Source: Hyphomicrobiales bacterium
GTDB lineage: Bacteria; Pseudomonadota; Alphaproteobacteria; Rhizobiales; Beijerinckiaceae
Direction: 5' to 3'
DNA length: 32,392 nucleotides
Assembly (NCBI GenBank): GCA_028290705.1
Contig: JAQGJH010000114.1
Coordinates: 1-32,392 of the forward strand
In this document: piece after piece, positions 26,026 to 32,392 of the stretch
Numbering within the stretch: the first letter of the stretch is position 1
How the letters are laid out: each line of letters starts with the position of its first letter
Translations under genes and position numbers: made by a program
Notes under the pieces: generated by a model
The model's database searches: none
Seen by the model: the letters and a program-made list of their open reading frames with translations, nothing else
What the model was told of the DNA's origin: nothing

Positions 26026-26589
26026 TCAGGCCGGGGCGAGGCCGAGACGCTGATCCCGCTGTCTCAGCCAGGCGATGAGCGGCAGGGCCAGAAGCACCAT
26101 CCAGGCCTTGCCGATGATCTGGCCGCCGAGATAATCGAGGCTGCCGAAGGCGAGCCAGAGGAAGACCAGCGAGTCGACGATCAGGCCGGCGACGCTCGAG
26201 GCGAAGACCGCCAGCACGAGGCGGCGGCGCTGGAGCGGCGTGTAGACGGCGAAATCCACCAGTTCCGAGAACAGGAAAGCGCCGGCCGACGCGACCACCA
26301 GGGCCGGCGGGGCGACGAGCGCCGAGAGCAGCGTGCCGGCCGCGATGGCGACCAGCGCGAAGCCGGCGCCAAGGCGGCGCTGCACCAGATCGCGCAGCAC
26401 GAGGGCAAGGCCGACCATCAGCACGCCGCTGGGGGCGGTGACGCCCGGCGCGACAGGGATGAGGCAGGGGCCCTTGGGCACGCAGACCGTGCCGACGTTG
26501 CCGATCAGCCAATTGGCGATCGGGATGCAGGCCCCGAAGGCGATGAGGCAGAGGAAGCCCTCGGTCTGGCGGCGGCGGTCGAGCGACAT
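26026..26589 (-). CDS. VUT family transporter (YhhQ-like queuosine-precursor transporter family)
   Basis: This 187-residue inner-membrane protein has five to six hydrophobic helices. The conserved pair is visible: an acidic SELVDFAVYTPLQRRR segment in the middle, and SSVAGLIVDSLVFLWLAFG with an aspartate inside a later helix. This family includes YhhQ, which takes up 7-cyano-7-deazaguanine precursors of queuosine, and others proposed to import vitamins. No queuosine genes are adjacent, so the substrate stays open. The ATG at 26589 gives a basic start MSLDRRRQ before the first helix. Confidence 0.82.
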   Translation of the reverse strand: MSLDRRRQTEGFLCLIAFGACIPIANWLIGNVGTVCVPKGPCLIPVAPGVTAPSGVLMVGLALVLRDLVQRRLGAGFALVAIAAGTLLSALVAPPALVVASAGAFLFSELVDFAVYTPLQRRRLVLAVFASSVAGLIVDSLVFLWLAFGSLDYLGGQIIGKAWMVLLALPLIAWLRQRDQRLGLAPA

Positions 26590-26712
26590 GATGGGGTCTC
26601 GTGCGAGCGGGTTCGGGGGCTAGATGCAGGGAACGGGCCGAAGATGCAAGGTCCGTCCGCCACTGGCACGCGCGCCGCGCCCATGGTAGGGGCACGCGCA
26701 TGGTCCACCACG

Positions 26713-26738
26713 CCCTCTCCGTTCGCGGAGAGAGGGAG
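26713..26738 (+). promoter_or_regulatory. Hairpin touching the purB ribosome-binding site
   Basis: CTCTCCG (26715-26721) pairs with CGGAGAG (26726-26732) around a TTCG loop. The upstream CCC (26713-26715) can further pair with GGG (26734-26736) of the ribosome site AGGGAG (26733-26738), which lies 9 bases before the purB ATG. It could reduce purB translation or be a copy of a small intergenic repeat. Confidence 0.4.
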
Positions 26739-26747
26739 ACGAAGCTG

Positions 26748-28055
26748 ATGATCCCGCGCTATTCCCGCCCCGACATGGTCGCCATCTGGGAGCCGCAGAC
26801 GCGGTTTCGCATCTGGTTCGAAATCGAGGCGCATGCCTGCGATGCGCTGGCCGAACTCGGCGTCATCCCCAAGGAAAGCGCCCGGGCGATCTGGGAGCGC
26901 GCCGGAAACGTCACCTTCGACGTGGCGCGGATCGACGAGATCGAGCGCGTCACCAAGCATGACGTGATCGCCTTCCTGACGCATCTGGCGGAGTTCATCG
27001 GGCCGGACTCGCGCTTCGTGCACCAGGGCATGACGAGTTCGGACGTGCTCGATACCTGTCTCGCGGTGCAGCTCGCGCGGGCCTCCGACATCCTGCTGGC
27101 GGATCTCGATGCGCTGCTGGCGGCGATCAAGCGCCGCGCTTTCGAGCACAAGATGACGCCGGTGATCGGCCGTTCGCACGGCATTCATGCAGAGCCGGTG
27201 ACTTTCGGGCTGAAGCTGGCGCAGGCCTATGCGGAATTTTCGCGCTGCCGCGAGCGGCTGGTGCACGCGCGCGCCGAGGTCGCCACCTGCGCGATTTCGG
27301 GTGCGGTCGGCACCTTCGCCAACATCGATCCGCGCATCGAGGAACATGTCGCGGCAAAAATGGGCCTCGCGGTCGAGCCGGTGTCGACGCAGGTCATTCC
27401 GCGCGACCGGCACGCCATGTTCTTTGCGACGCTGGGAGTCATCGCCTCGTCGGTGGAGCGCGTCGCCACCGAGATCCGGCACATGCAGCGGACGGAAGTG
27501 CTCGAGGCCGAGGAGTTCTTCTCCGAAGGGCAGAAGGGCTCGTCGGCCATGCCGCACAAGCGCAATCCGGTGCTGACCGAAAACCTCACGGGCCTGGCGC
27601 GCCTCGTGCGCGGCATGGTGACGCCGGCGCTCGAAAACGTCGCGCTCTGGCACGAGCGGGACATTTCGCATTCGTCGGTCGAGCGCATGATCGGCCCGGA
27701 CGCGACCGTGACGCTCGATTTTGCGCTGGCGCGGCTCACCGGCGTGATCGACAAGCTGATCGTCTATCCGGAGAACATGAAGAAGAATCTGGATCGTCTC
27801 GGCGGCCTCATCCACTCGCAGCGCGTCTTGCTGGCGCTGACCCAGAAGGGCGTGTCGCGCGAGGATTCCTACGCCTACGTGCAGCGCAATGCGATGCCGG
27901 TCTGGCGCGGCGAGGGCGACTTCCTGACGCTTCTGAAAGCCGACCCGGACGTCAAGAAAGCGCTGAACGACAAGGAGATCGAGGAATTGTTCGACCTCGG
28001 CTATCACCTCAAGCACGTCGACACGATCTTCCGACGCGTGTTCGGCGAGGCGTGA
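26748..28055 (+). CDS. purB: Adenylosuccinate lyase
   Basis: This 435-residue cytosolic homotetramer of the fumarase/aspartase superfamily acts twice in purine synthesis: SAICAR to AICAR, and adenylosuccinate to AMP, each time releasing fumarate. Features are the N-terminal IPRYSRPDMVAIWEPQTRF, VHQGMTSSDVLDT (first substrate loop), GRSHGIHAEPVTFGLK with the catalytic base histidine region, and the superfamily signature GSSAMPHKRNP with the catalytic serine loop. The ATG at 26748 gives the family start and follows AGGGAG. The frame is open upstream, but that part is not conserved. A GC-rich hairpin follows the stop. Confidence 0.97.
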   Translation: MIPRYSRPDMVAIWEPQTRFRIWFEIEAHACDALAELGVIPKESARAIWERAGNVTFDVARIDEIERVTKHDVIAFLTHLAEFIGPDSRFVHQGMTSSDVLDTCLAVQLARASDILLADLDALLAAIKRRAFEHKMTPVIGRSHGIHAEPVTFGLKLAQAYAEFSRCRERLVHARAEVATCAISGAVGTFANIDPRIEEHVAAKMGLAVEPVSTQVIPRDRHAMFFATLGVIASSVERVATEIRHMQRTEVLEAEEFFSEGQKGSSAMPHKRNPVLTENLTGLARLVRGMVTPALENVALWHERDISHSSVERMIGPDATVTLDFALARLTGVIDKLIVYPENMKKNLDRLGGLIHSQRVLLALTQKGVSREDSYAYVQRNAMPVWRGEGDFLTLLKADPDVKKALNDKEIEELFDLGYHLKHVDTIFRRVFGEA

Positions 28056-28075
28056 CGGGCGCGCTGCGCGCCCGT
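28055..28075. terminator. GC-only hairpin between convergent purB and pcaC
   Basis: ACGGGCGCG pairs perfectly with CGCGCCCGT (9 bp) around a 3-base loop. It begins at the last base of the purB stop codon and is followed by no T-run. Its stem nearly repeats that of the hairpin at 23921-23944. Confidence 0.5.
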
Positions 28076-28089
28076 CCGTTCCGCGTGCT

Positions 28090-28470
28090 TCACTTGCCCA
28101 TGTCGGTGAAGACTTCCTGGGCCAGCTTGTAGGCGTGGTTGGCGGGCGGCACGCCCGCGTAAATGGCGCATTGGAGGATGATCTCGGCGATCTCCTCCTT
28201 GGTCAGGCCGTTGTTGAAAGCCGCGCGGACGTGCAGCTTGTATTCGTCCCAGTTGCGGGTCGAGATGGTCGAGGTGAGGACGATCACCGAGCGCGTGCGC
28301 CGGTCGAGTCCCGGACGGGACCAGATGTCGCCCCAGGCCGTGCGGGTGATGAAGTCGATCCAGTCGGCGTTGAACTCCGTCTTGCCGGCCTCCGACTTGT
28401 CCACCCAGGCGTCGCCCAGGACCTCGCGACGGACTTTCATGCCCTGATCGAAGCGTGCCTTGTCGTCCAT
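28090..28470 (-). CDS. pcaC: 4-carboxymuconolactone decarboxylase
   Basis: This 126-residue protein of the CMD family (AhpD-like fold) decarboxylates gamma-carboxymuconolactone to 3-oxoadipate enol-lactone in the protocatechuate branch of the beta-ketoadipate pathway. The length and the segments VRREVLGDAWVDKS, WGDIWSRPGLDRRTRS and LRAAFNNGLTKEEIAE-like core (here HVRAAFNNGLTKEEIAE) followed by CAIYAGVPPANHA are those of PcaC. The start overlaps the pcaD stop by one base on the minus strand, so the two enzymes acting in successive steps are coupled. The ring-cleaving genes pcaGH and pcaB are not in the window. Confidence 0.93.
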   Translation of the reverse strand: MDDKARFDQGMKVRREVLGDAWVDKSEAGKTEFNADWIDFITRTAWGDIWSRPGLDRRTRSVIVLTSTISTRNWDEYKLHVRAAFNNGLTKEEIAEIILQCAIYAGVPPANHAYKLAQEVFTDMGK

Positions 28471-29597
28471 CAGCGTGTTCTCCTCTTGGTGGTGCGGGAA
28501 TTCGCGGCCTTGCGAGTCGGCTTCCTGGCGGGAGCTTTCTTCGCTGCCGCCTTTTTGGCCACGCTCTTCTTGGCGGCGGCTTTCTTGGCAGGACCTTTCT
28601 TGACCGCGCTCTTCTTGACCGCACTCTTCCTGGCCGGAGCTTTCTTGGCGGCAGCTTTCTTGGTCGCTGCCTTCTTGGGTGCTGCTTTCTTGGGCGCGGC
28701 CTTCTTCGCCGTCGATTTCCTGGTCGCTGTCTTCCTGGTCGCGGATTTCTTGACGGCGGATTTTTTGGCTGGCGCCTTTTTGCCGGCGGCGGGCTTTTTC
28801 ACGGCGGCCTTGCGCGCTGGTGAGGTGAGGAAATTCATCACCGCGGTCGTGAAAGATTCAGCCTGTTCGATGTTCGACAGATGCGCGGCGTCGAACTCGA
28901 CATATTGCGCGCCCGGGATCGAAGCCGCGATTTCGCGCGCCAGCGCCGGCGGCGTCGCCGGGTCGCGGGTTCCCGCGATGACCAGCACGGGCCGGTTGGC
29001 GCTGCGGATCGTTTCGCGCTGGTCCATGTCGCGGACGGCAGCGCAGGCGGCGATGTAGCCCTGGTCCGGCGTCGTGCGCAGCATTTCGGCGATGCTTTCC
29101 ACGGCATGCGGATCGCGGCCCTGGAATTCCGGCGTGAACCATCGATCCACGACCGTCTGGGCGACGGACGCCATGCCGCTTTTCTGCACCGTCAGGATGC
29201 GGGCGTTCCAGGGCCGTGCGTCTGGCATGTAGGACGACGTGTTGGCGAGCACGGCGCGTTCGATACGGTGACCCGCATGGGCGAGCAGCCATTGACCGAC
29301 CATGCCACCCATGGAAAGGCCGAGCCAGTTGACGCGCTCGAGCCCAAGCTCGTCCATGATCGCCAGAGCGTCGCGGGCCAGCATGGCGATGGAATAGGGG
29401 CCTTCGCTGGCGACGGAGTGGCCGTGTCCGCGGGCGTCGTAGCGCACTACGCGGAAGCGCTTCGCCAATGCCGGCGTCTGGGGGTTCCACATGTGGAGAT
29501 TGGTGCCGAGCGAATTGGACAGCATCAGCACCGGGGCGTCTTCGGGCCCCTCGACCTCGACGTTGAAGCTCTCACTTCCGATCTTCAGCTGTCCCAT
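28470..29597 (-). CDS. pcaD: 3-oxoadipate enol-lactonase with histone-H1-like Lys/Ala-rich tail
   Basis: This 375-residue protein has two parts. Residues 1-258 are an alpha/beta hydrolase of PcaD type, which opens 3-oxoadipate enol-lactone to 3-oxoadipate. It has the oxyanion region SNSLGTNLHMWNPQ, nucleophile Ser95 in GLSMGG, Asp212 in GTRDPATP and His239 in AAHLSN. Residues 261-375 are a tail of A/K/R/S/T/P/V repeats (units such as AAKKA, APKK, SAVKK) with no acidic or aromatic residue, like bacterial histone-H1-like proteins. Normal PcaD ends near residue 260. The frame is intact through the tail into pcaC, so it appears truly translated. GAGGAG at 29606-29611 fixes the ATG at 29597; the longer open frame upstream is not used. 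The tail may bind DNA, RNA or membranes. Confidence 0.92.
   Translation of the reverse strand: MGQLKIGSESFNVEVEGPEDAPVLMLSNSLGTNLHMWNPQTPALAKRFRVVRYDARGHGHSVASEGPYSIAMLARDALAIMDELGLERVNWLGLSMGGMVGQWLLAHAGHRIERAVLANTSSYMPDARPWNARILTVQKSGMASVAQTVVDRWFTPEFQGRDPHAVESIAEMLRTTPDQGYIAACAAVRDMDQRETIRSANRPVLVIAGTRDPATPPALAREIAASIPGAQYVEFDAAHLSNIEQAESFTTAVMNFLTSPARKAAVKKPAAGKKAPAKKSAVKKSATRKTATRKSTAKKAAPKKAAPKKAATKKAAAKKAPARKSAVKKSAVKKGPAKKAAAKKSVAKKAAAKKAPARKPTRKAANSRTTKRRTR
28497..28817 (-). repeat. Degenerate short tandem repeat encoding the Lys/Ala tail of pcaD
   Basis: Read on the plus strand, a core of cttcttggc/gctttct-like units recurs over about 320 bases, with periods of 12 to 15 bases matching 4- and 5-residue protein units. 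The copies are imperfect, so the array is not fresh, but such DNA can gain or lose units in frame. No stop codon or frameshift is seen in it. Confidence 0.75.
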
Positions 29598-29733
29598 GCA
29601 CTTGCTCCTCTTCCGCGCTGGCTTTAACAACTTTTTGTGCTGGGCGCGGCAAAAGCGCATAACCTCCCGGAGCGCGATGCGCAACCGGACGACCGGAGCC
29701 ATCCGGCCGGTGAGCGAGCGCCGAGTTCTGCCT

Positions 29734-29752
29734 GCCGGACGACGTGTCCGGC
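29734..29752. repeat. Inverted repeat upstream of coxG, possible operator
   Basis: GCCGGAC, five bases, GTCCGGC: a perfect 7+7 palindrome whose right half ends 24 bases before the coxG ATG and just before its ribosome site. It lies in the 179-base gap between the divergent pcaD and coxG. A promoter for either gene could not be fixed with confidence. Confidence 0.35.
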
Positions 29753-29776
29753 GGTTTCCATGAAGGAGGACGATGT

Positions 29777-30235
29777 ATGGCGATGACGATGAAGGGAGCG
29801 GTTGCTCTCCCTGCCGACCGTGAGACTGTCTGGGCAAAGCTCAATGACCCGGAAGTGCTCAAGGCCTGCATCCCGGGCTGCCAGTCGCTCGACAAGACCA
29901 GCGACACGTCCTTCACCGCCGTCGTGAAGCTCAAGGTCGGTCCGGTGGGCGCGACCTTCAAGGGCAGCGTCGAGCTGACGGATCTCGATCCGCCGAATTC
30001 CTACAAGATCAGCGGGCAGGGCGAGGGCGGCGTCGCCGGTTTCGCCAAGGGCGGGGCGCGCGTGGCGTTGACCGATCCGCCGGAAGGCGAGCCCGGCTGC
30101 ACGCTGAACTATGACGTGGAAGCCAATGTGGGCGGCAAGATCGCCCAGCTGGGCGCCCGCCTGATCGACGGCGTCGCCAAGAAGACGGCCGATCAGTTCT
30201 TCGCCAACTTCGCCGCCGCGGTGCGAGCCGGCTGA
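29777..30235 (+). CDS. coxG: CoxG/SRPBCC family protein (CO dehydrogenase subunit G-like)
   Basis: This 152-residue protein of the CoxG family has the START/SRPBCC fold. Visible are the opening MKGAVALPADRETVWAKLNDPEVLKACIPGC, the VKLKVGPVGATFKG strand, the glycine-rich GQGEGGVAGFAKGGARV, and the closing helix IDGVAKKTADQFFANF. In Oligotropha, CoxG is linked to membrane anchoring of CO dehydrogenase; the family is generally found with molybdenum hydroxylases. AAGGAGGA lies 6 bases before the ATG at 29777. It stands about 500 bases before coxS and coxL, which supports the call. It lacks the C-terminal membrane helix found on some longer CoxG proteins. Confidence 0.9.
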   Translation: MAMTMKGAVALPADRETVWAKLNDPEVLKACIPGCQSLDKTSDTSFTAVVKLKVGPVGATFKGSVELTDLDPPNSYKISGQGEGGVAGFAKGGARVALTDPPEGEPGCTLNYDVEANVGGKIAQLGARLIDGVAKKTADQFFANFAAAVRAG

Positions 30236-30248
30236 CGCTGCGCGCCCT

Positions 30249-30277
30249 CCGCCGGTGCGTCTCGGCGCCGCCGGCGG
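30249..30277 (+). terminator. Weak GC hairpin after coxG
   Basis: CCGCCGG (30249-30255) pairs with CCGGCGG (30271-30277), 14 bases after the coxG stop, around a 15-base loop. There is no T-run, so it may only attenuate or protect the coxG transcript. Confidence 0.25.
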
Positions 30278-30371
30278 GGGCCGATGCTTCGAATTGGACT
30301 GAATTCTCCAATTCCCTCTTCAACCCGCTCTGTCATGTTCGCGCCCATTGCGAGACAGAGTGACTTTCGAA

Positions 30372-30653
30372 ATGCCCCATTTTCATCCGCACCGGCCCTC
30401 CGACGATCTCATCCCGTGGAGTCAGGCCGGCTATGTCATCATGGTCGGGCTCGCCGTGGTGGTGATCGCCATGCGCAGCGACATGAACCCCCGGATGCGG
30501 CAATTCCTGCGCTCCGTGCCGGTGATCGGCGAATTCGTGCGATCCGGGGACACGCCGACGTCGCCTGCCGGAGGCATGCCACCTGCTCCCCAGGATGCCT
30601 CCCGAGCCTCGATTTTTTTTCCATCTGACCCGAAACGCCATCGGAGCGTTTGA
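30372..30653 (+). CDS. Small single-span membrane protein, unknown function
   Basis: This 93-residue frame has one clear hydrophobic helix (about residues 18-34, [16 protein letters not shown]). A basic, Met-rich segment follows it ([25 protein letters not shown]), and the tail is Pro-rich and disordered. I do not recognise the family. The ATG at 30372 has only GACAGAG upstream; an in-frame TTG at 30348 would add 8 residues. It lies between coxG and coxS in the same direction, ending 75 bases before coxS. The compact helix plus conserved-looking basic segment makes it a plausible real gene, but composition alone cannot prove it. Confidence 0.5.
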   Translation: MPHFHPHRPSDDLIPWSQAGYVIMVGLAVVVIAMRSDMNPRMRQFLRSVPVIGEFVRSGDTPTSPAGGMPPAPQDASRASIFFPSDPKRHRSV

Positions 30654-30728
30654 CGATCAACGAGCCCGGCTGCATGATCCGCCGCATCGGATCGTGACGT
30701 ATGCTTTGGAATTCCGGGAGGGGACTCG

Positions 30729-31217
30729 ATGACGGCGGTTTCTATGGTCGTGAACGGCAAGACGGTGTCGAAAGACATCGATCCGCGGACGCTGCTGGTG
30801 CAGTTCCTGCGTGACGACCTGCGCCTGACGGGAACACATGTGGGCTGCGATACGACCCAGTGCGGCTGCTGCGTGGTCCATGTCGACGGGCTGGCGGTCA
30901 AGTCCTGCACGGCGCTGGCGATCCAGTTCGAGGGGTCGCAGGTGATGACGATCGAGGGCTTGGCCTCGGGGGCCGAACTGCATCCGATGCAGGCCGCCTT
31001 TCGCGAGCACCATGGTCTGCAATGTGGCTTCTGCACGCCCGGCATGATCATGATGGCGGTCGACATCGTGCGCCGGAAAGGCAACGATCTCGACGACAAG
31101 ACCATCCGGGAAGAGCTGGAAGGCAACATTTGCCGCTGCACCGGCTATCATAACATCGTCAAAGCCATTCACGCCGGGGCCGAGGCCATGGGCGGCATGG
31201 CCAAAGCCGCCGAATAA
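30729..31217 (+). CDS. coxS: CO dehydrogenase-family small subunit, two [2Fe-2S] clusters (CoxS-like)
   Basis: This 162-residue iron-sulfur subunit of a xanthine-dehydrogenase/aerobic-CO-dehydrogenase family enzyme has both clusters in sight. The plant-ferredoxin-type cluster has Cys40, Cys45, Cys48 and Cys60. The C-terminal helical cluster has Cys99, Cys102, Cys135 and Cys137 (QCGFCTPGM and [10 protein letters not shown]). An additional cysteine, Cys47, makes the motif CGCC where CGAC is usual. Electrons pass from the molybdenum site of the large subunit through these clusters to FAD on a medium subunit not seen here. GGGAGGGGAC precedes the ATG. coxL follows after 82 bases. Confidence 0.93.
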   Translation: MTAVSMVVNGKTVSKDIDPRTLLVQFLRDDLRLTGTHVGCDTTQCGCCVVHVDGLAVKSCTALAIQFEGSQVMTIEGLASGAELHPMQAAFREHHGLQCGFCTPGMIMMAVDIVRRKGNDLDDKTIREELEGNICRCTGYHNIVKAIHAGAEAMGGMAKAAE

Positions 31218-31299
31218 GCGGTTCTGAACTGAAAATGATTTGAGCCAAAAGCAAGAGCCGGACGCGTCGGCGAACCGGTCACTTTTCTGGAGGAAACAG

Positions 31300-32392
31300 A
31301 TGAGTGAGACCGGCATTGGCGCGTCCGTGCGGCGCAAGGAAGATTTTCGCTTCATCACCGGCAAGGGGCAATATACCGACGACGTGAACCGGCATGGGCA
31401 GGCGCATGCCGCCTTCCTGCGTTCGCCGCATGCCCATGCCGAAATCCTGCGCATCGACGCGACGGCCGCGACCGCGATGCCGGGCGTCGTGGCGATCTTT
31501 ACCGGCGAGGATCTGGCGGCCGACAAGGTCGGGGGCCTGATCTGCGGCTGGATGATCCATTCGAAGAACGGCGAGGCGATGAAGGCCGGCGGCCATCCGG
31601 CGCTGGCGCAAGGCAAGGTGCGCTACGTCGGCGACCATGTGGCGGTCGTCATCGCCGAGACGCTGGCGCAGGCGAAGGATGCAATCGAGAAGATCGTCGT
31701 CGACTATCGCGTGCTGCCCGCCGTCGTGGCGACGGCCGACGCCCTGAGGCCCGGCGCGCCCGTGGTGCACGAGGTTGCGCCCGACAATGCCGTCTACCGC
31801 TGGGCGATCGGCAACGAGGCCGAGACGAAGGCGGCTTTCGCCAAGGCGGTGCATGTGACGAAGATCGATCTCGTCAACAATCGCCTGGTGCCGAACCCGA
31901 TGGAGCCTCGCGCGGCGGTCGGAGATTACGATTCGGGGCAGGACGCTTTCACGCTCTACACGACGAGCCAGAATCCGCATGTCGCGCGGCTGGTGCTCTC
32001 GGCCTTCATCGGCATCGCGCCCGAGCACAAGTTGCGGGTGATCGCGCCCGACGTCGGCGGCGGCTTCGGGTCGAAGATCTTCATCTATGCGGAAGAAACC
32101 GTCTGCGTCTGGGCCGCCAAGAAGGTCGGCCGGCCGGTGAAATGGACCTCGGACCGGACTGAGGCATTTCTTGCCGACGCGCACGGGCGCGATCACGTCA
32201 CCCATGCGGAAATGGCGCTCGACGACAAGGGCAGGATCCTGGGTCTGCGCGTTCACACGACGGCGAATCTCGGGGCCTATCTGTCGACGTTTTCTTCTTC
32301 CGTGCCGACCTATCTCTATGCGCCGCTTCTCTCGGGGCAATATGACATTCCGGCGATCTACTGCGAGGTCGATGCGGTCTACACCAACACCG
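31300..32392 (+). CDS. coxL: CO dehydrogenase-family large (molybdopterin) subunit, 5' part (CoxL-like)
   Basis: The first 364 residues of a molybdenum hydroxylase large subunit run off the right edge without a stop; the family is about 780-800 residues. Visible are SVRRKEDFRFITGKGQYTDD, AAFLRSPHAHAEI, KVRYVGDHVAVVIAET, NRLVPNPMEPRAAVG, and the molybdopterin-contact GGGFGSK at 253-259. The active-site loop that separates true CO dehydrogenase (form I, AYRCSFR) from form II (AYRGAGR) would begin just after the last visible residues YTNT, so the substrate cannot be decided here. GGAGG precedes the ATG at 31300. The order S then L, with no coxM upstream, favours form II. Confidence 0.92.
   Translation, partial: MSETGIGASVRRKEDFRFITGKGQYTDDVNRHGQAHAAFLRSPHAHAEILRIDATAATAMPGVVAIFTGEDLAADKVGGLICGWMIHSKNGEAMKAGGHPALAQGKVRYVGDHVAVVIAETLAQAKDAIEKIVVDYRVLPAVVATADALRPGAPVVHEVAPDNAVYRWAIGNEAETKAAFAKAVHVTKIDLVNNRLVPNPMEPRAAVGDYDSGQDAFTLYTTSQNPHVARLVLSAFIGIAPEHKLRVIAPDVGGGFGSKIFIYAEETVCVWAAKKVGRPVKWTSDRTEAFLADAHGRDHVTHAEMALDDKGRILGLRVHTTANLGAYLSTFSSSVPTYLYAPLLSGQYDIPAIYCEVDAVYTNT

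Noticed and set aside
28490-28817. Lys/Ala repeat as a frameshift artefact or separate histone-like gene
   Set aside because: The frame is continuous with the PcaD catalytic domain and ends exactly at the pcaC start; there is no separate start codon with a ribosome site before the tail.

Overview
The window is GC-rich and almost fully coding, and it reads as chromosome of an alphaproteobacterium, most likely Hyphomicrobiales (Rhizobiales). The evidence is a cysteine-poor DksA of the alphaproteobacterial kind, an eukaryote-like NADP isocitrate dehydrogenase, a LivG with the extra segment seen in rhizobial homologues, and aerobic CO-dehydrogenase-like and protocatechuate-pathway genes. I do not name a genus. 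I see no tRNA, rRNA, CRISPR array, insertion sequence or integrase.

Layout. 1-5.9 kb: the tail of a proline-rich protein (FliO-like?), dksA and icd on the minus strand, then a split two-gene chromate transporter, trmJ and a Tat-type flavin amine oxidase on the plus strand. 5.9-8.6 kb (minus): a two-gene operon, murD2-murL, for the alternative route that puts D-Glu into peptidoglycan without a free D-Glu pool. 8.6-9.6 kb: rpsD with a strong promoter, a long structured leader and a textbook terminator. 9.7-13.9 kb: a lipid-linked sugar cassette (polytopic GT-C-like protein, SAM methyltransferase, GtrA flippase, GtrB-type GT2). 14.0-17.0 kb: an arylmalonate decarboxylase/maleate isomerase-like enzyme, a TylF-like methyltransferase, an RBBP9-type hydrolase and CcdA. 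17.0-23.9 kb: a P1-family self-processing peptidase, then a complete branched-chain amino-acid-type ABC importer (livH, livM, livG, livF, a small membrane protein, then the binding protein), with stop/start overlaps as far as the small membrane protein. 24.0-28.1 kb: rpe, a DadA-like flavin oxidoreductase, a VUT/YhhQ-type transporter and purB. 28.1-29.6 kb (minus): pcaD-pcaC of the beta-ketoadipate pathway. 29.8 kb to the end: coxG, a small membrane protein, coxS and a truncated coxL.

The most notable items are three. (i) murD2-murL sits between trmJ and rpsD, a place where I recall glutamate racemase murI in related genomes. (ii) The 3-oxoadipate enol-lactonase PcaD carries a C-terminal histone-H1-like tail of about 115 residues, rich in Lys and Ala and with no acidic residue. 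(iii) The racemase-fold enzyme at 14.0 kb keeps Gly74 and Cys188, the same residue pair and numbering as arylmalonate decarboxylase, but has a different pocket loop. All functional calls rest on reading the sequence and remembered family knowledge; no search was run.
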